From NCBI GenBank assembly GCA_028015205.1, contig CM051517.1, positions 56,047,455-56,111,454 on the forward strand: a DNA stretch of 64,000 nt, written 5' to 3'. The DNA comes from Mytilisepta virgata. Its lineage: Eukaryota; Mollusca; Bivalvia; Mytilida; Mytilidae. Below, in pieces: positions 47,176 to 57,186 of this stretch (positions are counted from its first letter, which is position 1; every line of letters begins with the position of its first letter). The notes beneath the pieces were generated by a model. The model worked only from the letters and a program-made list of their open reading frames with translations, was not told the DNA's origin and ran no database searches. The translations under genes and the position numbers were made by a program.

Positions 47176-49036
47176 AACCAATTGTTCAGAAAACAATTGA
47201 AGGTCTTTCCACCTCAATTGCAGATTTGTTGATAAAAAAAATGAGGTTTAAAATGTAATTGTTGGTTTAAGAGCATAGCTAAACTTTCAGTGATTTCAAA
47301 GATATATGGTTCTATGTACTGAAATAAGGGAGATATTATGCTACTTCCCGTATTACAAATATCACTTCTGGTTTGATACGATAGGTAATTTCACAATTTT
47401 TTAAAAAATATATGGACTGCTAGTTTGAATAACTAAGAAAAATGTTTATTTCTGGTTAACTAAATGTTTGTGATGAATTATACTGTTTTGCACTATAAAC
47501 ATCAAAAACGGCATTAATGTGACCTTATAAATTGACAATATTCTAGACGTTTTCATGGGTTGTAACATTTTCACATTAATTAATATTCCAATATATCCAA
47601 AACGTCTAAAAACGTCTACAGAAATAATGACGTTGCCAGAAATGACGTCAGCAAAAGTAGTGCCTGAATTTCACGCTTTCAATAGCTTTAATTGCTTTAA
47701 AAATCTGAAAAAAACTTATAAAGTGTGAAAAAATGCAAAATACGTAATATAGGTCATGACCTTGACCTTTGACCTTGTAACCTTTTTCAAGGTCATTGGT
47801 CATTGAGGTCATTTTAGAAGACCCCATGCCATTATTATGTACCATTGTCAAGTTATAAACGAAAAACCTTAAGTTTGAACGTTCTAGGCGCAATTACTCT
47901 CAAAAGATGACGTCATACAACTTGAACTCAAATGTAACAAAGTTGCGCATCAATGTCCTAAACATTTCCACCATTACATTTCCTTGGCTATCCACAACCA
48001 TTTCAGAGGAGTAGTGATAACAAGCAAATGTGAAATAATAGAACTTGACCTTGACCTTTGACCTTGATGCCAATTTGAAGGTTATCAATCCCTGATGTTA
48101 AAACAAAAGACCCCATGCCTTTATCATGTACCATTGTTGAGAAATAAACGAAAAACAAAAATTTAAACGTTCTAGGGGCAATTACGCCTATAAAATGACG
48201 TCATACAACTTTTTCTCAATGTAACAAAGCTAGGTCTCAACGTCCTGAACATTTTCTCCATTACATTTTATCAGCTATCTTTTACCGTTTCAGAGGAGAA
48301 GCGATAACAAGCAAAAGTCAAAATTTAGAACTTGACCTTGACCTTTGACCTTGATGCCAATTTGAAGGTTATCAATCCTTGATGTCAAAACAAAAGACCC
48401 CATGCCTTTATCATGTACCATTGTTGAGAAATAAACGAAAAACCGCGAATTTAAACGTTCTAACGGCAATTACGCCTATAAAATGACATCATACAACTTT
48501 TATGCAAATGTAACAAAGCTAGGTCTCAACGTCCTAAACATTTTCTCCATTACATTTTATCAGCTATCTTTTACCGTTTCAGAGGAGAAGCGATAACAAG
48601 CAAAAGTCAAAATTTAGAACTTGACCTTGCCCTTTGACCTTGACCTCATTTTACTTGTTAGGGGTCATGGACCCTAAATACAAAGTTTCATGTTGATATC
48701 TCAACTCTAAATAACAATTTGTATGATACACCAAAAGTGAAAGTCGTTTGAAGGGAAATAACTCCTATGAAATGTCGTCAGATCCTTTCCAACCAAATGG
48801 AACAAAGTTGCGCACAGATACACTGAAGACATTGCAAAAGATTTTAGGTCGATATCTTTTACGGTTACAGAGAAATAAAGATAACAAGAAAAGGATGACG
48901 CCGGGAGATAACTCCTATAAAAAAAAGTGTTCGGTTACACAGGGTCAATGGTGAAATCGCAATCACTGTACGATATCATGGGCCAAAAATCCTTTCGATA
49001 TGTCAAGTAACAAAAAAACATCCTAGACGGCAGAAG

Positions 49037-49067
<31 letters not shown>

Positions 49068-50384
49068 AAAAACCAATTGTTCAGAGAACAATTGAAGGTC
49101 TTTCCACCTCAATTGCAGATTTGTTGATAAAAAAAAATGAGGTTTAAAATGTAATTGTTGGTTTTAGAGCATAGCTAAACTTTCAGTGATTTCAAGGATA
49201 TATGGTTCTATGTACTGAAATAAGGGAGGTATTATGCTACTTACCGTATTAAAAATATCACTTCTGGTTTGATATGATAGGTAATTTCACAATTGTTAAA
49301 AAAATATATGGACTGCTAGTTTGAATAACTAAGAAAAATGTTTATTTCTGGTTAACTAAATGTTTGATGAATTATACTGTTTTGCACTATAAACATCAAA
49401 AACGTCATTAATGTGACCTTATAAATTGACAATTCTAGACGTTTTCATGGGTTGTAACATTGTCACATTAATTAACATTCCAATATATCCAAAACGTCTA
49501 AAAACGTCTACAGAAATAATAACGTTGCCAGAAATGACGTCATCAAAAGTAGTGCCTGAATTTCACGCTTTCAATACCTTTAATTGCTTTAAAAATCTGA
49601 AAAAAACTTATAAAGTGTGAAAAAATGCAAAATACGTAATATAGGTCATGACCTTGACCTTTGACCTTGTGACATTTTTCAAGGTCATTGGCCGTTGAGG
49701 TCATTTTAGAAGACCCCATGCCATTATTATGTACCATTGTCAAGTTATAAACGAAAAACCTTAAGTTTGAACGTTCTAGGTGCAATTACTCTCAAAAGAT
49801 GACGTCATACAACTTTAACTCAAATGTAACAAAGTTGCGCATCAATGTCCTAAACATTTCCACCATTACATTTCCTTGGCTATCTACAACCATTTCAGAG
49901 GAGTAGTGATAACAAGCAAATGTCAAATAATAGAACTTGACCTTGACCTTTGACCTTGATGCCAATTTGAAGGTTATCAATCCCTGATGTTAAAACAAAA
50001 GACCCCATGCCTTTATCATGTACCACTGTTTAGAAATAAACGAAAAACGAAAATTTAAACGTTCTAGGGGCAATTACGCCTATAAAATGACGTCATACAA
50101 CTTTTTCTCAAATGTAACAAAGCTAGATCTCAACGTCCTTAACATTTTCTCCTTTACATTTTATCAGCTATCTTTTACCGTTTCAGAGGAGAAGCGATAA
50201 CAAGCAAAAGTCAAAATTAAGAACTTGACCTTGACCTTTGACCTTGATGCCAATTTGAAGGTTATCAATCCTTGATGTCAAAACAAAAGACCCCATGCCT
50301 TTATCATGTACCATTGTTGAGAAATAAACGAAAAACCGCAAATTTAAACGTTCTAACGGCAATTACGCCTATAAAATGACGTCA
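45762..50384. promoter_or_regulatory. Eleven perfect CRE palindromes (TGACGTCA)
   Basis: TGACGTCA starts at 45762, 46027, 46315, 46604, 47643, 47908, 48196, 49535, 49800, 50088 and 50377. The position expected at 48484 reads TGACATCA. Nine of them, counting the mutated one, lie 137-138 bp before a nuclear-receptor cluster. The octamer is the classical CREB/ATF site. Confidence 0.65.
47179..49066 (-). mobile_element. Family C element, copy C2 (body)
   Basis: Small hairpin at 47179-47199 (one arm base mutated), inverted repeat AGGTCTTTCCAC at 47201-47212, and an end at the poly-A of 49037-49065. It differs from C1 and C3 at many positions (for example TGACATCA in place of a CRE at about 48484, and small indels near 47468 and 47539). 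Confidence 0.8.
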
Positions 50385-50956
50385 TACAACTTTTATGCAA
50401 ATGTAACAAATCTAGGTCTCAACGTCCTTAACATTTTCTCCATTACATTTTATCAGCTATCTTTTACCGTTTCAGAGGAGAAGCGATAACAAGCAAAAGT
50501 CAAAATTTAGAACTTGACCTTGACCTTTGACCTTGACCTCATTTTACTTGTTAGGGGTCATGGACCCTAAATACAAAGTTTCATGTTGATATCTCAACTC
50601 TAAATAACAATTTGTATGATACACCAAAAGTGAAAGTCGTTTGAGGGGAAATAACTCCTATGAAATGTCGTCAGATCCCTTCCGACCAAATTGAACAAAG
50701 TTGCGCACTGATACACTGAAGACATTGCAAGAGATTTTGGGTCGATATCTTTTACAGTTTTAGAGATATAGCGATAACAAGAAAAGGAGGACGCCGGGAG
50801 ATAACTCCTATAAAAAAAAGTGTTCGGTTACACAGGGTCAATGGTGAAATCGCAATCACTGTACGATATCATGGGCCAAAAATCCTTTCGATATGTCAAG
50901 TAACAAAAAAACATCCTAGACGGCAGAAGAAAAAAAAAAAAAAAAAAAAAAAAAAA
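49074..50956 (-). mobile_element. Family C element, copy C3 (body)
   Basis: Small hairpin at 49074-49094, inverted repeat at 49096-49107, and an end at the poly-A of 50930-50956. Translated stretches of C1 and C3 are identical over several 60-80 codon windows, so C1 and C3 share a very recent origin. Confidence 0.8.
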
Positions 50957-50975
50957 TAATCAGAACAAAAGCAAA

Positions 50976-51107
50976 AGGTCTTTCCACGGAAAGTGGAAAG
51001 ACCTAATAATCAGAACAAAAGCAAAAGGTCTTTCCACGGAAAGTGGAAAGACCTAAAAATAATCAGAACAAAAGCAAAAGGTCTTTCCACGGAAAGTGGA
51101 AAGACCT
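50976..51107 (-). repeat. Stack of three family C terminal hairpins
   Basis: Three copies of the stem AGGTCTTTCCAC-GGAAA-GTGGAAAGACCT lie at 50976-51004, 51026-51054 and 51079-51107, separated by the linker AATAATCAGAACAAAAGCAA. The count equals the number of family C left ends (45301, 47179, 49074). The array would be a 50-53 bp tandem repeat if seen alone. Confidence 0.9.
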
Positions 51108-51176
51108 AATAATAATATTAAACAGAAGAAATACAATAAGGACTTTCCGTCCGGAGACGGGAAAGCCCTTAATAAT

Positions 51177-51391
51177 AGTGTAAAGTTCAACAAAAGCTGG
51201 ACGTGACATATCGTGACCCGTCATGGGACAAATGAAGGTCAAAGGCAAATGAGAAGTCTTGTACGTGAAATCTAAGCGAAGGTATAGATTGTACTTCCTA
51301 TCAAAAAATTTAAATCATCAACTAAGAAGAAAAGACTTGCCAGTTCATATGTATAGAATGCAATTGATTCCGTCAAAATGTACTTGCAAAT
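51177..51391 (+). repeat. 215-bp direct repeat, left copy
   Basis: Matches 53673-53887 over its full length with about four differences. It begins AGTGTAAAGTTCAACAAAAG and ends GTACTTGCAAAT. The retrotransposon 3' end abuts its right side. Confidence 0.95.
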
Positions 51392-51530
51392 AATAATTGA
51401 ACTTTTATTTGTCATTAAACATAAACATATAGTTTGTGACAAAGACATACAAATACATATAAAGCAAATTTGGAGACCAAATATTATACGCATAAGTATT
51501 AGTAACAGACATTATAACATATCAAATGAA
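51392..51530 (-). mobile_element. 3' end of non-LTR retrotransposon
   Basis: On the minus strand this follows the stop codon of the reverse-transcriptase frame. It contains AATAAA about 15 bases before the junction with the left direct repeat. No long poly-A tail is visible. Confidence 0.6.
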
Positions 51531-53279
51531 TTATGAGACTTCTGCCCTCAGTTCTAATGACTGCTTTAAAAAGAAGCCAACCATTCTAATATGTTTATTA
51601 TTTGTTGGGTTAAGCAAAAAGACCAGTTTTTCATCATCTGTCATGTTTATAAATTCTCCATTTTCAAGCTTAAGACTATTAAACAAAGTTTCCCTTATTT
51701 TACTATTAGTTTTACATTTTAAAATGAAATGAGATTCATCTTCAATAGTCTTGCAAATTTTACAAATTCTATCTTGCCGAGGGATTTTATAATAACGACC
51801 TTTTTCTATTTCGAGGTCGTGATCACTAATACGCAGTTTTGTGAATATATTTCTAATTGAAAATAATGGATCTGTAAGATAAAACTCTCCTTTGAGAGAT
51901 GGATTTAACTTCTTATATAGATAGAATTTACTTTTTTCATCATATCCATTTATTCTATCTAAAAATATCTCTTTAAATTTCTCATTTACACCATTTTTTA
52001 TAGAAGATTTCAAAAGTTTTACATCCTTTAATGACTTGCAACTAGAAATATTGTCTCCATTTTCTACTTCTGAAACAATATCTTTAACGAAGGTGTACCA
52101 GCTGTAAGTGCCTTGATTGTCAAGTGCTTTAGTAAGTTCAAAAGATTCTTTGAGCAATGGATTTATATCATTTGTGTGAAGTCTTGCTAGATATAGAAGT
52201 GATTGACTATGTATGAAGTTTTCAATAGGATATCTTCCTAATTCTGTTCTCACACCAATATTTGAAGAAGATTTCTTTGTCCCTAATAGAGACTTACAAA
52301 AATTTAAGTGTACTTTTTCTAAAGAAGTTTTATCCACAAAGGAAATATAATCTACTCTATTATTTGTCTGGGCTGCTCTCTTTTTTGCCCTATAAAAGGG
52401 CAAGTAGTAGTCCATAAAAGAAATCTCAGAACTATAAGTTAAAATTGGTCTAATTAATTTATCAAATAAGTTATTCATTACTTTAACTGGGAAATTCCCC
52501 ATAGACATGGCTTTTTCTCTAAGTAAAAATAATACCTTTCTTGCCTTTTTTGCTAGATCATTTAAACTAGACTTTAGATTACCATTGCTTTTTAATAAGC
52601 ATCCTAAAAATTTATACTCGAAAGTATTTTGAATTCTCTCATCATTAAAACTGATGAATGAATCAGAATTTATACAATTATTTTGAACTATCATAGTTTT
52701 CGTCTTTTTAACGTTTAAAGTTAGCTGCCACTTTCCACAATATTCACTTAAATTATTTACACTTGTTTGAAGACCTTCTTTACTTTCTGAAATGATAAGT
52801 AGATCATCTGCAAATGACAGAGAACCAACTTTTGAGTTTAGAAGAATTGAAGGTTGACAATCATCCCTGTCAAAGTTTGAACTTAAATCATTTATAAACA
52901 TGTTGAAAAGAGTAGGGCTAACTGAATCCCCTTGTTTTACTCCCCTGTTTATTTCGAAATATTCTGAATGACATCCTTCTAACTTAAGAGCAATGTTTGT
53001 CTTTGATAACATATTTTTTATTGTGTAATATAAATGCTTTCCCATTCCTAGATTAGCTAATTTGTACAATAATCCATCTCTCCATACTGAATCAAATGCT
53101 TTTTTGAAGTCAACAAAGCATAAATATAATTTCTTCTTATTCTTATGTATATATTTGTTAATAAGAGATTTTAGAACAAAAAGACTGTCTGTGGTTCGAT
53201 GGTTTTCGCGGAAACCAAATTGAGAATTAGAATATTTGTTTGTACAGAATATAAAATGTGGATAAAATGATAATTGCCT
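51531..53279 (-). CDS. Non-LTR retrotransposon reverse transcriptase, 5'-truncated
   Basis: This frame is open for about 583 codons with no internal stop; from the first Met (53069) it encodes 512 residues. Upstream of that Met the frame already carries SQFGFRENHRTTDSLF (about 53175-53225) and the first catalytic block FVDFKKAFDSVW (about 53080-53117). Counting from Met 1, RGVKQGDSVSP is at 42-52 and the catalytic FADD at 86-89, followed by WQLTLNVKKTKTMI. The C-terminal third ends with a zinc-knuckle-like Cys-X2-Cys-X7-His-X4-Cys (CKICKTIEDESHFILKC). It would copy RNA into DNA by target-primed reverse transcription. The endonuclease domain and ORF1 are absent and two stops lie just before 53279, so it is 5'-truncated. 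Intactness suggests a young insertion. The clade (L1-, CR1- or I-like) is not settled. Confidence 0.9.
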   Translation of the reverse strand, partial: RQLSFYPHFIFCTNKYSNSQFGFRENHRTTDSLFVLKSLINKYIHKNKKKLYLCFVDFKKAFDSVWRDGLLYKLANLGMGKHLYYTIKNMLSKTNIALKLEGCHSEYFEINRGVKQGDSVSPTLFNMFINDLSSNFDRDDCQPSILLNSKVGSLSFADDLLIISESKEGLQTSVNNLSEYCGKWQLTLNVKKTKTMIVQNNCINSDSFISFNDERIQNTFEYKFLGCLLKSNGNLKSSLNDLAKKARKVLFLLREKAMSMGNFPVKVMNNLFDKLIRPILTYSSEISFMDYYLPFYRAKKRAAQTNNRVDYISFVDKTSLEKVHLNFCKSLLGTKKSSSNIGVRTELGRYPIENFIHSQSLLYLARLHTNDINPLLKESFELTKALDNQGTYSWYTFVKDIVSEVENGDNISSCKSLKDVKLLKSSIKNGVNEKFKEIFLDRINGYDEKSKFYLYKKLNPSLKGEFYLTDPLFSIRNIFTKLRISDHDLEIEKGRYYKIPRQDRICKICKTIEDESHFILKCKTNSKIRETLFNSLKLENGEFINMTDDEKLVFLLNPTNNKHIRMVGFFLKQSLELRAEVS

Positions 53280-53672
53280 TTATTATGTACACACGTGACA
53301 TAAGATCATGCAAAAAGTCCAAATAAATCTTTATAAATGCAGTATAGTTGTTATAACAAAAAGTCTGAAGAGTTAATGCATGAAATAAAATATCACAAGC
53401 TCCTGTGAAAAAAAAATCAACTACGCTTACACAATCTTCTCATAGTCGGGATAATAATGACGTTTAAAGAGTATAAAAATGTGCAGTGTGCAATTCCGGG
53501 TTACCCTTTATCAAGTAAGCACGTGGCATAACTATGCAAACAGTTCAAAAGACGGAAATCAAAGAACAATAGGAAAACACGGAAACAGCAACAGGGAGCA
53601 ACAAATACTATAAAATATAGTCTTAAAGAAAAAACAAGCATAAATGAACACAACAATTGTTTATATATAAGC
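53280..53672. other. Unexplained stretch between retrotransposon and right repeat
   Basis: About 390 bp with no recognisable reverse-transcriptase homology on either strand. It is either extra sequence added at the 5' end of the insertion, part of a different element, or older flanking DNA. Confidence 0.5.
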
Positions 53673-53887
53673 AGTGTAAAGTTCAACAAAAGCTGGACGT
53701 GACATATCGTCACCCGTCATGGGACAAATGAAGGTCAAAGGCAAATGAGAAGTCTTGTACGTGAAATCTAAGCGAAGGTATAGATTGTACTTCCTATCAA
53801 AAACTTTAAATTATCAACTAAAAAGAAAAGACTTGCCAGTTCATATGTATAGAATGCAATTGATTCCGTCAAAATGTACTTGCAAAT
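53673..53887 (+). repeat. 215-bp direct repeat, right copy
   Basis: About 98% identical to 51177-51391 (for example ATCGTCACC for ATCGTGACC). It continues into TCAGTCCACC, as does the related sequence at 40741-40990, so this side preserves the original continuation. Confidence 0.95.
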
Positions 53888-54784
53888 TCAGTCCACCAGT
53901 CATAGTGAAATGTATGTGCACCAATAAGTGATCACTTATGAACAAACAAAGCAACTAACAAAAGGCCAGTTTTGTCTCCTTTTTCCTATGCCACAGATCC
54001 ACAGTACTTTTAATTGTGCAAATGATTTACTTCCTGTATTTCCATGTTTTTTTATCATGTTACTAGCATAGACAAGTTTTTTCCATACAGCAGGAGACGC
54101 TAAAACCGTTACCTTCTCAACACAGTTAGTCTATATTTCTACTTCCACGTTTTATGTTAAATACTAGATTTACTAGTCTTATGAATTTTAATGTACTGAA
54201 TTAAAGAAGTATACTCAAACCGATGTTGACAAACATCTTGAACTTGCAATGAGAAGCCGGATCTTTCGCCGTTTTGATGGCCTCACTGTAACTTCAAGAT
54301 GAAGAGACAGCGATGAAAATCTTGTTCTTTTCTTCGAGTTTTAGTCAATTGCATCTGTAGATTCATGACAGAGACAACAGAAACACACACACAAAAAAAA
54401 AACCAAAAAAAAAAAAAAAACAAACAAACATAGAAGCAATGATGTATAACACGTACCCCACCATGACCTCAGTTCATGCCTCTAATAAGAATGTCGACAA
54501 TCATGATTTTGTATACTACTTAACATAAGATACAAAAATTTAATGAATTATGAGCAACTAGTTATACATTTTGAGAAAATTTTAATATCTTGCTACTTTG
54601 CGAGGTGGACATATCGGTAATATCAGAGCAGACTTTTCAAATCTACGAAATCAGTGACTCCTGTAACTTCATTAAAATCATTGTGTTCATTATTTTCATT
54701 CACTTTTTGTCTTTCGTGCAGTGTGGAAATGATAAAACATTTCCCAATACTTATGGTGTATAAGTGCTATTTTCTTGATTAACC
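53888..54784. other. Unannotated DNA with A-rich run
   Basis: No gene was recognised. ACACACACAAAAAAAAAACC and further A/C runs occupy 54385-54432. Confidence 0.35.
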
Positions 54785-54910
54785 AATGTTTGAAGTTCTA
54801 GCAAGCGGTCATCTTGTTGGTAATCATACTATATTGGTTTTTATAGTATGTTTTATACACCAGAGTGTCAAGATAGATAAGGGTTAGGTTTTGGGTACCC
54901 ATAAAATAGG
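54785..54910 (-). repeat. Dispersed repeat, inverted copy of 32750-32870
   Basis: Contains TTTATAGTATGTTTTATACA, CCAGAGTGTCAAGATAGATA and GTTTTGGGTACCCATAAAAT, the reverse complement of the copy at 32750-32870. Confidence 0.75.
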
Positions 54911-56021
54911 CTTAACCCCAACACTGTTCAACGTCTGTATTTGAATTTTCAAGTTTGAAGTTGGAATTAAAGTAAAAAATTCGAAGATTATTGTCGGAAT
55001 TTTGATTAATAAAAAAACCGTGGTCCGTAGTTTGCTGATTAATTATAGTATAACTAATCGCTGAATTCAAATACCAGACATAAAAAACGCGTGACCAAAT
55101 AAGCAGTAAATCACGAGTGCGCACGAGTTATTTACATCTGTAGTTCGGTCACAAGTTGTTTATTTATGGCATTTTAATTAAGCGATTAGTTATACGTTTT
55201 ATTACATTGTACAGAAATTTTAATGTCTTAACAAATAAAACGTCGTCTTCAAAACTAAAATATTTTTCTATGGACTTTTTATTATGAAAGGAAAGTTTTC
55301 TTGGGGTTTCTTAGATTAGGTATTGAATTTCTTGGTTGTTCATAATATTGCCAACAGGAATGGAAAATACTTGAAATAATGGTTTAATAATAATATTATA
55401 ATAATAATAATCATTTATTTCAAACATAAATAGTCCATAGTTATATATACATATATGATGAAAGTTTTAAATATACAAGATCAAAAATGAAGAATTAAAA
55501 TACCAATAAATATAATTAGAAATTCTAATAATAATTTATTAATTTTTACAATACACATCTATTTATTTATTGTTTATTCGATTGGAAATTCTTCATTAAA
55601 ATCATATCTTGGCTTTAAAAATATTATCTTTAAAAAAATTTTATTTTTTAAAGTTTTTATGACGAATTATTAATGTAAATTTATGAACAAAATTACCATA
55701 ATATTCCATTACTTAATCATATTCAAAATGGCAAAAAAGTTAATAAAAAAACAGAGGCATCCATGCAATAAATTAACACTAGACACAATATAGTTAATCT
55801 TGTAGAAATTTGAATTTAGTGGAATGGAATTTGTCAGCAAAACGAAACAGCCTCCAATATAAAAAAAAAACGACAGATAATTAATGAATGAAATAAAAAA
55901 AAAGATATCTAGCATTTTAATTTCAGTCTAAGTTGACAAACCGCAGTGATGAACGCGTGAACATTAGCCTGGAGTGAAGACACGTGTGCGTGAATAATTA
56001 TATTGATAAATGAAATATTAT

Positions 56022-56023
<2 letters not shown>
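54911..56023. other. Unannotated AT-rich DNA
   Basis: No gene was recognised. An ATA/ATT microsatellite is at 55386-55412 and long A runs are near 55860 and 55897. Confidence 0.35.

Positions 56024-56024
<1 letters not shown>

Positions 56025-56067
<43 letters not shown>
56025..56067. repeat. (AT)18 microsatellite with GT end
   Basis: Eighteen AT units (56025-56060) followed by GTGTGTG. Confidence 0.95.
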
Positions 56068-56289
56068 AATCTTAAATTAGACTGTGCATTAGGCATATTT
56101 ATTGGAAATACGATAAAGTGAGAAAAAAAACAAGAAAAAATTAATTCAATATTAATATTGAAAATTATAAAGAAGTGACAAAGAATGATAACAAATAAAC
56201 GTCAGAAACTTGAACAATAACAAGGTAGACGGAAAACATGCATGTCATTGGGTAAATGGCAAGTAGTTCCCTAAGTCGACACTAGAACC

Positions 56290-56710
56290 TTCTTATCCAT
56301 CTACATACAGTATGTGATAATACTGTATAGAAATTAAATGCATGAAGGCAAAAATGAAAGAGAAGATTAGGTCACATGCTTCAATTCCTAATTTTCGAAA
56401 TTTGACACCTGCGGTCCCCAATTTTTGAAAATCAAAATTTTAAAATCTTATTGCATATCTACATACAGTGTTTGAAAATACTGAATAGAATTAAATGCGT
56501 AAAATGCTAAATAAAAACTGTTTAGGTGACAAGCTTAAATTCCTAATATTTAAAACTATACTGCGCATCTACATACAGTATGTAACAATACTGTATAGAA
56601 ATTAAATGCATGAAGTTAAAAATAAACGAGGAGTTTAGGTGACAAAAAAGTGTGACAGACGGACGGGCAGACGGGTAGAGGGAAAGACAGACGGACAGAC
56701 GGATGGGAGC
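56290..56710 (+). repeat. About 150-bp tandem-repeat element, locus 2
   Basis: Three units share CATCTACATACAGTATGT, AATACTGTATAGAAATTAAA and GGAGTTTAGGTGAC. The array ends in a GACGGACGGGCAGACGGG-type run (56655-56705) and GAGCGATAACAATATCCTC. Same family as 14440-14995 and 61270-61850. Confidence 0.85.
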
Positions 56711-57186
56711 GATAACAATATCCTCAAAACTGAAAACTTCAAAGTGCAAGAATAAATATCAGAAACTTCTTCGAAGTGCAGGAATAAATATCAGAAAACA
56801 CCCACTCCCCCAGGCCTTCCCAAAAAAGGACAAAACATTTTTCTATGCGGTTAAGTATAACAATCAGACTCAAGGTGACACAGTTACATCACAATTCCTC
56901 TGAAATATTATAATATTTATGTATTACTGTGTGGAGAAATGAAAATGATTATTTTGTATAGCTAACGCTATAGAAAGATATGGTTTGCTGTATTTTGATT
57001 GCCCGAACGGCATAGAGAAACACTGGTTATACTGTATAACATGGTTTGGTCTTGTGACGTCACCAACGAATTAATCTGCGACTTGTAAATTAAAATAGTC
57101 CCATGCCATTATTGCTGCTTGAATCGAACAATTATTGTACTTCTTTTTGGAAATTAAATTATAACAAATTTTATCAAAATACTTCA

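Larger units (their letters stand above)
44865..50540. promoter_or_regulatory. Thirteen nuclear-receptor half-site clusters
   Basis: The word TGACCTTGACCTTTGACCT, or a close variant, begins at 44865, 45876, 46165, 46453, 46742, 47757, 48046, 48333, 48622 (one base changed), 49649, 49938, 50226 and 50515. On the other strand it reads AGGTCA-A-AGGTCA-AGGTCA, that is a DR1 plus a DR0. Those followed by TGA also give TCAAGGTCA, the extended half-site of ERR/FTZ-F1-type receptors. DR1 is the known site class of RXR-, HNF4- and COUP-type receptors. Binding is not shown by sequence alone. Confidence 0.6.
44161..51170 (-). mobile_element. Outer hairpin-ended element (family D) holding a three-copy nest
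   Basis: The left boundary is a small hairpin CAATTGTTC-AAA-GAACAATTG (44162-44182) followed by AGGGCTTTCCC (44183-44193). The right boundary is a terminal hairpin at 51138-51170 whose outer arm GGGAAAGCCCT (51159-51169) is the exact inverse of AGGGCTTTCCC. D's own body runs 44194-45295 and is a diverged relative of the inner units, with the same protein-free, repeat-rich content (TGACCTTGAC motifs, TTTCAGAGGAGTAGTG). Everything from 45301 to 51107 lies between D's body and D's terminal hairpin. Confidence 0.7.

Noticed and set aside
45653..50200. Repeated 60-81 codon frames on both strands
   Set aside because: They recur because the 1.88-kb units recur. They overlap on opposite strands and the C2 copies are interrupted, so they are not genes.
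50976..51107. Interpreting the three hairpins as a simple 50-bp satellite
   Set aside because: Their number and sequence match the three displaced family C right ends, and the fourth hairpin matches the outer D left end, so nesting explains them better.
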